From NCBI RefSeq assembly GCF_000732725.1, contig NZ_JPNB01000002.1, positions 1,736,001 through 1,800,000 of the forward strand: a DNA stretch of 64,000 nucleotides, written 5' to 3'. Shown here piece by piece: positions 18,918 through 28,148 of this stretch (position 1 is its first letter; each line of letters begins with the position of its first letter). The stretch is from Kineothrix alysoides (GTDB lineage Bacteria; Bacillota; Clostridia; Lachnospirales; Lachnospiraceae). The notes beneath the pieces are model-generated. The model was not told where the DNA came from. It was given only the letters and a program-made list of their open reading frames with translations, and made no database searches. Position numbers and translations under genes: made by a program.

Positions 18918-20393
18918 ATGCAGATTATGAATATTATCGGGAAGAATATAATACTTAGACCTATGACTTATGAAGACACGGATTATATTGTGGAGTGGAG
19001 GAATAAGGAAAGGGTCAGGAGGAACTTCATTTTCAGGGAAGCCTTTACTCCGGAAAGTCATGAAAACTGGATGAGGACGAGGGTGGAGACCGGAAGTGCC
19101 GTTCAGTTCATCATCTGTGAAAAAGAAGGGATGCGCCCTATCGGAAGCGTGTATTTCAGGGACGTGGATATGGACAAGAAAGAAGCGGAGTACGGCATCT
19201 TCATCGGAGAAGACGATGCGGTGGGAAATGGCTACGGAACGGAAGCCGCGGAGCTTGCGGTAAAATTTGCCTTTGAGAACATGAAGCTTCATAAGATTAT
19301 ATTGAGAGTATTTACCGATAACGATGCCGCGGTCAGCAGTTATGAAAAAGCGGGTTTTATCAGGAAATCTACACTAAAAGCCGTAGAGTGTTCAGATGGC
19401 GAGAAAAAGGATATGTACTTGATGGATATAGATATAAAGAATGACAGTAGTCAGCTGATAAGCTTCGTGATTCCCTGCTACCGATCGGAGCAGACACTTT
19501 CCAAGGTTGTGGCAGAAATAACGGAAGCGGTAAAAGGCTTGAACAAGGAGGGGAAGAAGTACGACTACGAAATCGTACTGGTAGACGATTGCTCCCCGGA
19601 CAAGACATTAGATGTAATTCGTACTTTGTGCGCGGATAATAAGAAAATTAAAGGCATTAATCTTGCAAGGAATTTTGGACAGCACGCGGCCCTCATGGCA
19701 GGTTTTCACCATGTAAAGGGAGATGTGGTTGTATGCCTGGACGACGACGGACAGACGCCTGCCGATGAAGTGGGCAAGCTGCTCGCGGAAATCGAAAAGG
19801 GCTCCGACGTGGTATATGCGAAATACGGCCATAAGATGCACTCTATGTTTCGTAATTTCGGAAGCTGGGTAAACGAAGAGATGGCGAGGCTCATGCTGGG
19901 CAAGCCTAAAGATATTTACGTTTCCAGTTATTTTGCGGCAAAGAGGTTCGTGGTGGAGGAGATGAAGCGGTATACCAATGCATATCCTTATGTAATCGGA
20001 CTGGTGCTCCGGGCGACGAATCGTATTACTAACGTGAACGTACATCATAGGGAGAGAGAGGTAGGGACCTCCGGCTATACCATTGGGAAGCTGATTGGAT
20101 TATGGTTTAACGGCTTTACGGCGTTTAGCGTAAAGCCTCTTCGCATAGCAACGGCTATCGGCTGTCTGTTTGCTTCTATGGGATTTATTTACGGGATATA
20201 TACGGTAATTAAAAAGTTTGTTAATCCGGCTGTTCCCATGGGCTTCAGCTCCATGATGTCGGCGCTGGTATTTATAGGAGGAATGATTATGCTAATGCTC
20301 GGCCTGATAGGAGAATACATCGGCAGAATGTATATTTCTATGAATAATTCCCCCCAATTTGTCATCAGGGAAGTCGTGAATGAAGAGGAATAA
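18918..20393 (+). CDS. Fusion: GNAT N-acetyltransferase + GtrB-like GT2 polyprenyl-phosphate transferase
   Basis: A 491-residue protein with two domains. Residues ~8-170 are a GNAT acetyltransferase of the RimJ/PseH type with the acetyl-CoA loop VGNGYGTEA (102-110) and the helix ending in SYEKAGF. Residues ~180-400 are GT2 with LVDDCSP and CLDDDGQTP metal motifs, followed by two membrane segments (~405-430, 445-470), the layout of GtrB/ArnC/DPM1-type transferases that load a sugar on polyprenyl phosphate. Two genes upstream is wecE. One reading is acetylation of dTDP-Fuc4N (WecD-like role) and loading of Fuc4NAc; another is that the GNAT domain is the missing PseH. The ATG at 18918 has AAGGG 4 bases upstream. 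Confidence 0.8.
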   Translation: MQIMNIIGKNIILRPMTYEDTDYIVEWRNKERVRRNFIFREAFTPESHENWMRTRVETGSAVQFIICEKEGMRPIGSVYFRDVDMDKKEAEYGIFIGEDDAVGNGYGTEAAELAVKFAFENMKLHKIILRVFTDNDAAVSSYEKAGFIRKSTLKAVECSDGEKKDMYLMDIDIKNDSSQLISFVIPCYRSEQTLSKVVAEITEAVKGLNKEGKKYDYEIVLVDDCSPDKTLDVIRTLCADNKKIKGINLARNFGQHAALMAGFHHVKGDVVVCLDDDGQTPADEVGKLLAEIEKGSDVVYAKYGHKMHSMFRNFGSWVNEEMARLMLGKPKDIYVSSYFAAKRFVVEEMKRYTNAYPYVIGLVLRATNRITNVNVHHREREVGTSGYTIGKLIGLWFNGFTAFSVKPLRIATAIGCLFASMGFIYGIYTVIKKFVNPAVPMGFSSMMSALVFIGGMIMLMLGLIGEYIGRMYISMNNSPQFVIREVVNEEE

Positions 20394-20399
20394 GCGGTT

Positions 20400-22223
20400 A
20401 TGCAGAAAAAAAGGGCTATTATCGTATCTTTGCTGCTGGCCCTCGTAGGGACGTGGTGCCTGCCGAAGATGTTGAATTTGAAGGGAAACAGTCTTGCCAT
20501 AAGCAACAGCTTCTTTAGTATATTTTTATGGGGTGGCTGCGCCTATGCGCTTTACCGCTCCTTAATAAGAATAGGAAAGAAAATGGATAGAAGAGGCGCT
20601 GCTGCGGCAGGGCTTTTGGGACTTTTGTTTTCCTGCTGCATTGCCTTCGGCGTTCAGCTGGATTATGGGGAAAACGTAAATTTTAAGGATGCCGGAATGT
20701 GGATATCTATCTTAATCTGGGCAGGAATACTGACAATCTGGATACAATGTACCTGGGAAACGCTTAAGGTCTGGCAAGAGAGACGAGGCAGGGATAAGGG
20801 CGAAAATAAGCTTGTAGACGAAGATGGCATATGGTATAAGCTCTGCGGGAAGTGGAACAGCATGTCTGAAAAAAAGCGGACGGCTCTTACGATGTGCTTG
20901 CTTTTCCTTTGCTGGCTGCCGGTATTTCTGGCGGTATATCCGGGTTTTTTTGTGTACGATGCACAGGACGAGTTCATTCAAGTACAGACGAGAAATTTTA
21001 CCACTCACCATCCTCTTTTCCACGTGCTTTTGCTGGGTGGGACGATTTTAGGAGTAAATAAGCTGACCGGCTCTTATAATATAGGAATCGCAGCATATAC
21101 GCTGTTTCAGATGTTTTTTATGTCAGGGGTATTTACTTATGTGATTTCCTATATGAAAAAAAGAGGCGTTGCATTTATTTTTCGCGTAGGCACTTTTTTT
21201 TACTTTGCCTTCTTTCCGGTAATTGTTATGTTCACCTTATGCTCGGCGAAGGACGGAATCTTTACGGCAGCTCTGCTTTTACTGCTTCTTTCTTTGGCGG
21301 ATATGGCAAGAGAGAAGGAGAGCTTTTTTGCTTCTTGGAAGAAACAGATTTTTTTCGCAGCGTGTGCCGTTGTTATGATGTCCTTTCGACATAATGGCAT
21401 GTATGCATTTTTAGTTATGATACCGGTACTTTTGCTTTACATGAAGGGATGGCGTAAGAAGCTGGCATTTCTTCTGGGAGGTACATTCGCAGTTTATTTT
21501 CTGGCGGCGGCAGGTCTTTCTGCACTGCTTTCGGCACAGCCTGCCGGAAAGCAGGAGATGCTTACGGTCCCGATCCAACAGCTTTCAAGAGCTTATAAAT
21601 ATGATAGGGAAAGCTTTACCGGGGAGGACTTGGAAACCTTGTATGAGATTCTCCCGGAGGAAGCGCTTAGGTTTTATACTGCGAAGGTATCCGACGGTGT
21701 AAAAATATGGTTTGATAACGAGGCTTATAAGGCTGATCCCGGGAAATATATGCGGCTTTGGGCGAAGATAGGAATGGCGCATCCGTTTACGTATATCAAC
21801 GCGTGGTTTATGACTTCCTACGGGCTCTGGTATCCGGACACGATCATCGACGTATATCGTGGAAACGAAGTATTTACTTTTACCTATGAGGACAGTTCGT
21901 TCTTTGGTTATGAGGTGGAGCAGCCCGGAACGAGGGAGAGCAAGCTGTCTTTTCTGAATGAATGGTACAAAAGCATGTCCTTAGAGGTTACACAGCAGAA
22001 GGTGCCTGTCTTATCTATGTTGTTTTCAGCGGGATTCCTTTTCTGGGTGTTTGCCTTTACTTTTGGCTATACTTATTACACAAGGCGCTATGATCTGCTC
22101 ATCCCCTTCCTGATGGTGCTGCTCGTATGGCTCACTGCGATTCTCGGCCCTACGTACCTGCCCCGCTATGTGCTGATCCTATGGTTCGCACTTCCGGCCA
22201 CGGTGGCCGTTCTTGTAAACTGA
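20400..22223 (+). CDS. DUF6020-like membrane protein, possible GT-C
   Basis: A 607-residue protein with about 12 hydrophobic segments. Residues ~178-205 contain VYPGFFVYDAQ and then TTHHPLFH, an outside loop with acids and histidines characteristic, as I remember it, of DUF6020 proteins. It begins 7 bases after the GNAT-GT2 gene, so the two are likely co-translated and the protein may use the polyprenyl-phosphate sugar made by that enzyme. Function is inference; family name from memory. Confidence 0.6.
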   Translation: MQKKRAIIVSLLLALVGTWCLPKMLNLKGNSLAISNSFFSIFLWGGCAYALYRSLIRIGKKMDRRGAAAAGLLGLLFSCCIAFGVQLDYGENVNFKDAGMWISILIWAGILTIWIQCTWETLKVWQERRGRDKGENKLVDEDGIWYKLCGKWNSMSEKKRTALTMCLLFLCWLPVFLAVYPGFFVYDAQDEFIQVQTRNFTTHHPLFHVLLLGGTILGVNKLTGSYNIGIAAYTLFQMFFMSGVFTYVISYMKKRGVAFIFRVGTFFYFAFFPVIVMFTLCSAKDGIFTAALLLLLLSLADMAREKESFFASWKKQIFFAACAVVMMSFRHNGMYAFLVMIPVLLLYMKGWRKKLAFLLGGTFAVYFLAAAGLSALLSAQPAGKQEMLTVPIQQLSRAYKYDRESFTGEDLETLYEILPEEALRFYTAKVSDGVKIWFDNEAYKADPGKYMRLWAKIGMAHPFTYINAWFMTSYGLWYPDTIIDVYRGNEVFTFTYEDSSFFGYEVEQPGTRESKLSFLNEWYKSMSLEVTQQKVPVLSMLFSAGFLFWVFAFTFGYTYYTRRYDLLIPFLMVLLVWLTAILGPTYLPRYVLILWFALPATVAVLVN

Positions 22224-22241
22224 GGGTATCTGTGCTATACT
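22213..22241 (+). promoter_or_regulatory. Candidate promoter with extended -10 for the ligase gene
   Basis: TTGTAA (22213-22218) and TATACT (22236-22241) are spaced by exactly 17 bases, and TGC directly before the -10 gives an extended -10. The -35 lies over the stop of the upstream gene. Transcription would start near 22248, about 18 bases before the ATG at 22266. Confidence 0.5.
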
Positions 22242-22265
22242 TACCATTTGAAATGGAGAGACAAT

Positions 22266-24977
22266 ATGTATAAAATTGTGAAAAAAAGCCGCGCGATACA
22301 GAGCGTAATAATATTGCTAACCTTAATAGCAATGATGACAATTTATCCGATCCGTATGTGGGACGAGACGATTCCCTCCGTCAGCAATCAGATGCTGGCC
22401 GGTTCCTCGGACAGCATAGGAGAGGATTACCTTTTACAGCGCTTTATTGCCCAGTATGACCATTTGGGAACGGTTAATTTGTATATTGCAGATTTCGAGA
22501 ACGGCTGGAACAAGGACCAGAGGGTGGATTCCTTTATCTTCCGCATGTTGGATTCGAACATGCAGGTTTTGTTCGAGCAAAAGGTGGATGTGAGATTCAT
22601 CGATATCCCCGGCTTTTGTCCTGTCTATATCAATGAGGATATGAACGTGGGAAGTGATTACTATTTCTTCCTTCAAGGGCAAAACGGCAGCCGCGTATGG
22701 TTCGGACTGGAGGAGACAGCGTCGGCCGGGACGCAGTATGTAAGCCGTTTGGTTTATAACTATGATGAGCTTCAGGGCTATAATATTGTGGGGGAATATT
22801 ATTATATGGTTCCTCTTCGCAAGGATAAAATATTTGTCTACGATGCGATACTTCTCATTTTAGCTGCTCTGTTAGTAGGAGCTGTGGAAGCATATTTCCG
22901 TTTGACCAAGAAGGACAAGCTGATTACCGTGGAAAAGGCACTGCGTTATACGGCAAATATTGTGGCCGCAGCAATAACAGGAGGCGCTTTATATATCATA
23001 AGCGTGCGCAGATTTTTCAGCGGACAGTTTACAGATAATATTTTTTATACGATAGGAGCTCTGTTGGGCAGTGCCACACTATTCTATGCCATTAACCGTA
23101 AAAGAGACAGAAGCGGGTATATACCTCTTAGGGAGAAGATAAAGGTACATGGTGCGGATTATCTTCAGTCGGCCTTTATCGCGGGAATTGTATGGGCATG
23201 CTGCAATTATATGAACGGTCTTTACGACATTCACCATAGAATTGCGGAACGCCAGTTCATCGTCTTTTTTGCATTGACTATCCTTACTATGTGCAAAAAG
23301 AAGGAGATATTCAGCAAGATTACTTTGGTTTATGCAGCCGTGGCCGCGGCGACAGTTTACCGTTATTATAGCTTCTATGTGGACTATCTGGCGATGAACG
23401 AGATGGATCTGAAGGCGATACGGTACGGAGTACTGGCACTAGTACTTTCCGGCTTAGTAATTGTAACCATCGCAGCGCGTCTTATTTCTATGCTCTTTAA
23501 AAAAGAAAGGATGGGTAGAATCTCCCTCTGGTACGCCGGGATATTGGGATTATTCTTCATTCTCATCATCGTATTTAGAAATACGAGATGGTGGACGGTA
23601 GCTTTGGTCATTTCCTTTACGTTGTTTTATCTTCGTTATGCGCTTTGGGATAAAAAGGCGCATTTGCTGCAAAATATGAGTAACGGACTGCTTCTGCACT
23701 TTGTCTGCTGCATTATATTTTCAATGCTGCACAGACCGTTTTTATCGTGGGTATATCCGAGATTCCCGTTTATTTTCCATACGGTGACGGTAACCGCGGT
23801 ATATTTGACGCTCATTATATGTGCGGCGCTGATGAAGCTTATGGATAAATGCAAAGGGACACATAAACTGAAGGATATGTGGGCGGAGCTGCTGGTACTG
23901 GGTGCTTCCGGCACCTATATGCTGTTTACGGCATCCAGGACCGGATTCATGTCCGTAGCCGCGATGCTGATGGTAGGTGTGATAATGGCGGCAGGAGGCG
24001 TAGGAAAAGGTAGACTTATAAATATTCTGCGCTTGTTCGCGATGATGGGAGCGGCGGTAATATGGTGCTTCCCGATCATCTTTACCGGTCAGAGAATTAT
24101 TCCTGCTCTGAGTAACGATGTATACAAATATGAGGTGGAAGTGTTCCCGGATGCGATTGAAAGAGGGAATGAATGGGATTCCATGTATTATATAACGGTG
24201 GAACGCTTTGCAGAAGTATTCAACAATAAGATTTTCGGAATACCGGAAAAAGGAACTTCTTCCTATGAAAGAAGCGAAGAATATCAGAAATACCGTGCGA
24301 AGAGATTTAACAGCAACGGTGAAGTCGTGTGGGAAGGCGGCATAAGCGATTTATACCAGTCGCAGGAAAGCACCGGAACAGGCGAAACGCCGGCAGGTAA
24401 TGACAGTGAGCCTCAGCTCAATATCATCGGCACTAAGACTGAGGAAGAGCGCGCCGCGGACGATGCCCGTGCGGCGGAGCTTGCCAAGGATGCACAGGAA
24501 GGCGATTTTACGGAGACTCCCGAGGTTCAGGAGGAGGTTACAGAAGATATCAGCGTATATGAGAAGACAGAGGAATATGCCAATGGACGTATGGATATTT
24601 TTCGCGCTTATCTGGACCAACTTAATCTGACGGGGCATGATGAGATGGGAGCCTTACTGCCGGACGGAACGCTGGCGGTCCATGCGCATAATATTTATCT
24701 TCAGGTTGCATACGACCACGGTATCCTTGTAGGAGTAGTGTTTATCCTCTTGGGAGCTGCAACCTTCGTTCAGGGCTGTATTTTCTTTGGAAGAAGGAAG
24801 GACAGCGTTCCCTGCGCGGCGATGCCGGCGGCAATCGTAGTGGCTTTCGCCACAGCGGGCCTGGTAGAATGGACATTTCATTTATGCCATCCGGCAGGAT
24901 TTACCTTGCTTGTTGTGTTAGCCCCGCTGCTATTCGATATGGGTAAGAAGAAGGATGAAACGAATGAAGAAAGATAA
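22266..24977 (+). CDS. O-antigen ligase/polymerase (Wzy_C) family protein, possible O-oligosaccharyltransferase
   Basis: A 903-residue membrane protein. After the first membrane segment there is an outside beta-rich domain (~30-170) with jelly-roll-like strands such as LGTVNLYIADF. Then come about 12 membrane segments. The Wzy_C signature VHAHNIYLQVAYDHGILVG begins at residue 805, with the catalytic-type H and N. Between ~690 and 770 is an acidic, Glu/Ala-rich low-complexity insert in the large outside loop. It precedes a pgl-like gene set, so a PglL-like transfer of glycan to protein is possible; polymerase or ligase activity is equally allowed. Start 22266 has GGAGAG 5 bases upstream. Confidence 0.72.
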   Translation: MYKIVKKSRAIQSVIILLTLIAMMTIYPIRMWDETIPSVSNQMLAGSSDSIGEDYLLQRFIAQYDHLGTVNLYIADFENGWNKDQRVDSFIFRMLDSNMQVLFEQKVDVRFIDIPGFCPVYINEDMNVGSDYYFFLQGQNGSRVWFGLEETASAGTQYVSRLVYNYDELQGYNIVGEYYYMVPLRKDKIFVYDAILLILAALLVGAVEAYFRLTKKDKLITVEKALRYTANIVAAAITGGALYIISVRRFFSGQFTDNIFYTIGALLGSATLFYAINRKRDRSGYIPLREKIKVHGADYLQSAFIAGIVWACCNYMNGLYDIHHRIAERQFIVFFALTILTMCKKKEIFSKITLVYAAVAAATVYRYYSFYVDYLAMNEMDLKAIRYGVLALVLSGLVIVTIAARLISMLFKKERMGRISLWYAGILGLFFILIIVFRNTRWWTVALVISFTLFYLRYALWDKKAHLLQNMSNGLLLHFVCCIIFSMLHRPFLSWVYPRFPFIFHTVTVTAVYLTLIICAALMKLMDKCKGTHKLKDMWAELLVLGASGTYMLFTASRTGFMSVAAMLMVGVIMAAGGVGKGRLINILRLFAMMGAAVIWCFPIIFTGQRIIPALSNDVYKYEVEVFPDAIERGNEWDSMYYITVERFAEVFNNKIFGIPEKGTSSYERSEEYQKYRAKRFNSNGEVVWEGGISDLYQSQESTGTGETPAGNDSEPQLNIIGTKTEEERAADDARAAELAKDAQEGDFTETPEVQEEVTEDISVYEKTEEYANGRMDIFRAYLDQLNLTGHDEMGALLPDGTLAVHAHNIYLQVAYDHGILVGVVFILLGAATFVQGCIFFGRRKDSVPCAAMPAAIVVAFATAGLVEWTFHLCHPAGFTLLVVLAPLLFDMGKKKDETNEER

Positions 24978-26850
24978 AAAGCCTTTTAATGTAAAATTAT
25001 TCTACAGAAGAACGAGCCTGATTATTTACGACATTATCAGCATTATTTTTGCAAGCTATATGGCGGTGCTCATTCGTTACGAATTTCATATCGACACGAT
25101 ACCGGCTCACTTTCTGGATCCTATTACAAGGTTTCTTCCGGTCAATATATTGCTGACGCTGTTCATTTTTTATTTTTTTAGGCTGTATCACAGCCTGTGG
25201 GCATTTGCAGGGGAGACGGAGCTGCAAAACGTGGTTATGTCTTGTGTAATATCGGCAGTTTTAAACAGCGTCGGATTGCAGTTTTTTAAGACTGTACAAC
25301 AGCCGGTACCTAAGAGCTATTACTTTTTGTATATGTTCGTGCTGATCAGCATGATTTTTGTCAGCCGTTTTTCTTACCGGTTTCTGCGAAGCCAGAAGCA
25401 TAAGCAGCAGAATAAGAAGAATGGAATCTCCGTTATGGTAATAGGTGCGGGCGAGGCGGCCAACGTCATTATCAAGGAGATTGTGAACAGCAATTTCAGC
25501 ACCATGGTGATCCGTTGTATCATCGACGATGATAAAGGTAAATGGGGAAGATACATCCAAGGTATCAAGGTAGCCGGCGGCAGGGATAAGATTATCGAAT
25601 GCGCCGATATTTACGATATCGACGAAATTATAGTGGCCATGCCTTCCATTTCCCGTTCCGAGCTTCGGAAGGTTCTGGAAATCTGCAAGGAGACAAGCTG
25701 TAAGCTGCGTTCCCTTCCCGGCATGTATCAGCTGGTGAATGGAGAAGTCAATGTCAGCAAGTTAAGGGACATTGAAGTCGAAGATTTGCTTGGTCGGGAC
25801 CCTATCAGCGTAGACATCGATTCCATACTTGGTTACGTGCAGAATAAAACGGTGCTTGTAACCGGTGCAGGAGGCTCCATCGGCAGCGAGCTGTGCAGAC
25901 AGATTGCCGCACATAAGCCGAAGCAGCTTATCATTCTGGATATTTATGAAAACAGTGTATATGACATACAGCAGGAGTTAAAGAGGAAATATTCCGATGA
26001 GGACTCCGGCTCGCATTTGGATCTTGTGGTCCTCATCGCTTCCGTTCGCAATACGAACAGAATCAACTGGATATTCGAGCATTACAAGCCGGACATCGTT
26101 TACCATGCGGCGGCGCATAAGCACGTTCCCTTAATGGAGGACAGCCCCAATGAGGCGGTGAAGAACAATGTCTTCGGTACTTGGAAAACCGCTCAGGCGG
26201 CGGCTTTTTACGGGGCAAAGAAGTTCGTGCTCATTTCCACCGACAAGGCAGTGAATCCTACCAATATTATGGGAGCCAGCAAGCGTATCTGTGAGATGAT
26301 CATTCAGACCTTCAATAACCATTATGAGACGGAATTCGTTGCGGTGCGCTTCGGAAATGTACTTGGCAGCAACGGCAGCGTTATTCCTCTTTTCAGAAAG
26401 CAGATTATGAAGGGAGGGCCGGTAACGGTGACCCATCCTGATATTATCCGCTATTTTATGACGATTCCGGAAGCGGTTTCCCTGGTATTGCAGGCGGGAG
26501 CTTATGCGAGGGGCGGAGAAATCTTCGTGCTGGACATGGGAGAGCCGGTGAGGATACTTGACTTGGCGGAGAATTTGATCCGTTTATCAGGCTACCGGGT
26601 AGGAGAGGATATTAAGATAGAGTTTACGGGACTGCGCCCCGGTGAAAAGCTGTACGAAGAGCTTCTCATGGATGAAGAGGGCTTGAAGGAAACGGCAAAT
26701 AAATTGATACACGTGGGAAAACCGATAGAGCTGGATGAGATGAAGTTTTTTGCCCAGTTGAAAAAGCTGAAGGAAGAATCAAGGGAAGAAGTGACGGATA
26801 TTCGTCCCTTAGTAAAGGAAATCGTGCCGACCTACCATTATAAGGATTGA
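24964..26850 (+). CDS. pglF: PglF/CapD-type membrane UDP-GlcNAc 4,6-dehydratase
   Basis: A ~628-residue protein with four N-terminal membrane segments (~15-150), then a Rossmann domain (GAGEAANV) and a second, catalytic SDR domain opening with VTGAGGSIGSELC. The string STDKAVNPTNIMGASKR holds the active-site residues of the PglF/WbpM/CapD group and GLRPGEKLYEEL closes it. It converts UDP-GlcNAc to UDP-4-keto-6-deoxy-GlcNAc. PglE and PglC follow, so this fits the bacillosamine-type pathway. Start 24964 is preferred over 24955 because AAGGA lies 8 bases upstream; the gene overlaps the ligase gene by 14 bases. Confidence 0.88.
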   Translation: MKKDKKPFNVKLFYRRTSLIIYDIISIIFASYMAVLIRYEFHIDTIPAHFLDPITRFLPVNILLTLFIFYFFRLYHSLWAFAGETELQNVVMSCVISAVLNSVGLQFFKTVQQPVPKSYYFLYMFVLISMIFVSRFSYRFLRSQKHKQQNKKNGISVMVIGAGEAANVIIKEIVNSNFSTMVIRCIIDDDKGKWGRYIQGIKVAGGRDKIIECADIYDIDEIIVAMPSISRSELRKVLEICKETSCKLRSLPGMYQLVNGEVNVSKLRDIEVEDLLGRDPISVDIDSILGYVQNKTVLVTGAGGSIGSELCRQIAAHKPKQLIILDIYENSVYDIQQELKRKYSDEDSGSHLDLVVLIASVRNTNRINWIFEHYKPDIVYHAAAHKHVPLMEDSPNEAVKNNVFGTWKTAQAAAFYGAKKFVLISTDKAVNPTNIMGASKRICEMIIQTFNNHYETEFVAVRFGNVLGSNGSVIPLFRKQIMKGGPVTVTHPDIIRYFMTIPEAVSLVLQAGAYARGGEIFVLDMGEPVRILDLAENLIRLSGYRVGEDIKIEFTGLRPGEKLYEELLMDEEGLKETANKLIHVGKPIELDEMKFFAQLKKLKEESREEVTDIRPLVKEIVPTYHYKD

Positions 26851-26881
26851 TTATTTTATAGAAGAAAAGAGGCGTTTTTCA

Positions 26882-28039
26882 ATGGAAAATAAAAGGATTT
26901 ACCTGTCTTCTCCGACCATGCACGGAAAAGAGCAGGAATTCGTAAAAGAGGCATTTGATACCAACTGGGTAGCACCCCTCGGTCCTAACGTAAACAGTTT
27001 TGAAAAAGAACTGGCGGAGTATGTGAACATACCCAATGCGGCTGCCCTAAGCTCGGGAACCGCAGCGATTCATCTTGCACTGCGTTTGCTTGGAGTGAAA
27101 AAGGGAGATATTGTATTTGTGCCTTCTCTTACCTTTTCAGCGACCTGCAATCCGATTATTTATGAGAACGCTACGCCGGTATTCATCGATTCTGAGGAAG
27201 AAACGTGGAATATGTCTCCGGAGGCGCTGAGAAAGGCTTATGAAAAATATCCTTCGCCCAAAGCGGTCATCATCGTTCATTTATATGGAACCCCGGCAAA
27301 GCTCCAAGAAGTCATGGAGATTTGCGCAGAAAAGGGGACTGCGGTCATCGAGGATGCGGCGGAATCTTTAAGCAGCACATATAAAGGGAAACATACCGGA
27401 ACCTTCGGCAGGTTCGGGATTTATTCCTTTAACGGCAACAAGATTATTACGACCTCGGGAGGCGGCATGCTGGTATCCGAGGAAGAAGCAATGATAGAGA
27501 GGGCACGGTTCTTATCTACGCAGGCTAGAGACCCTGCCAGACATTATCAGCATTCCCAGATTGGATACAATTACCGCATGAGCAACGTGACTGCCGGAAT
27601 CGGCAGAGGGCAGCTTTTGTCTCTGGAGGAGCACAAGGCGCTTAAAAAGGCGATTTACAAACAGTATCAAGAAGCCTTTTCGGATATAGAGGAGCTTTCC
27701 ATGAATCCGCTGAATCCGGATGGGGATGCCAATAACTGGCTGTCTTGCATGACGATAAAAGAGGGCGCCAGAGTAACCCCCGACATGGTCATGGATGCGC
27801 TTGAGGCAGAGAATATCGAGTGCCGGCCTATTTGGAAGCCGATGCACCTGCAGCCGGTATTTCAGGAATACGATTTCATTTCTGTTTTGGAAGAAAAAGG
27901 CGGTAAAGGAAGCATATCGGAGGATATCTTCAATAGAGGCTTGTGTCTCCCCAGCGATATCAAGAATACACAGGAAGATATGGACCGGATAATCAATATT
28001 GTGAGAAAGGTTTTCGTTACTGCTCACATAGTAGCTTAA
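26882..28039 (+). CDS. pglE: PglE-type UDP-4-keto sugar aminotransferase
   Basis: A 385-residue DegT aminotransferase. The N-terminus IYLSSPTMHGKEQEFVKEAF and the APLGP, LYGTPAK, IEDAAES, SFNGNKIITTSGGG and FLSTQARD strings match Campylobacter-type PglE closely. K187 is the Schiff-base lysine, D158 the PLP aspartate. It aminates C4 of the PglF product. The adjacent downstream genes lack the PglD acetyltransferase that normally comes next; an ATP-grasp gene occurs instead at 28838. Confidence 0.88.
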   Translation: MENKRIYLSSPTMHGKEQEFVKEAFDTNWVAPLGPNVNSFEKELAEYVNIPNAAALSSGTAAIHLALRLLGVKKGDIVFVPSLTFSATCNPIIYENATPVFIDSEEETWNMSPEALRKAYEKYPSPKAVIIVHLYGTPAKLQEVMEICAEKGTAVIEDAAESLSSTYKGKHTGTFGRFGIYSFNGNKIITTSGGGMLVSEEEAMIERARFLSTQARDPARHYQHSQIGYNYRMSNVTAGIGRGQLLSLEEHKALKKAIYKQYQEAFSDIEELSMNPLNPDGDANNWLSCMTIKEGARVTPDMVMDALEAENIECRPIWKPMHLQPVFQEYDFISVLEEKGGKGSISEDIFNRGLCLPSDIKNTQEDMDRIINIVRKVFVTAHIVA

Positions 28040-28077
28040 CACTTGCTGTTGAGTTACGTAAGAAAGTGATGCAAGGG

Positions 28078-28148
28078 ATGATTTCTGCTTTGCGGAGCGA
28101 ATTTAAATGGAGAAATCATGCGTTACTGAGAACGGAGTGAACAGTAAC
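28078..28148 (+). repeat. Two consecutive inverted repeats before and inside the pglC 5' end
   Basis: A 9-base perfect inverted repeat ATGATTTCT/AGAAATCAT (28078-28086 and 28111-28119) is followed by a 7-base one GTTACTG/CAGTAAC (28122-28128 and 28142-28148). The ATG at 28107 lies in the loop of the first. There is no T tract, so it is not an ordinary terminator. It may be a dispersed repeat or a translation-control structure. Confidence 0.7.

Noticed and set aside
27512-28042. 176-codon open frame on the - strand
   Set aside because: Antisense to pglE; no ribosome site or motif.
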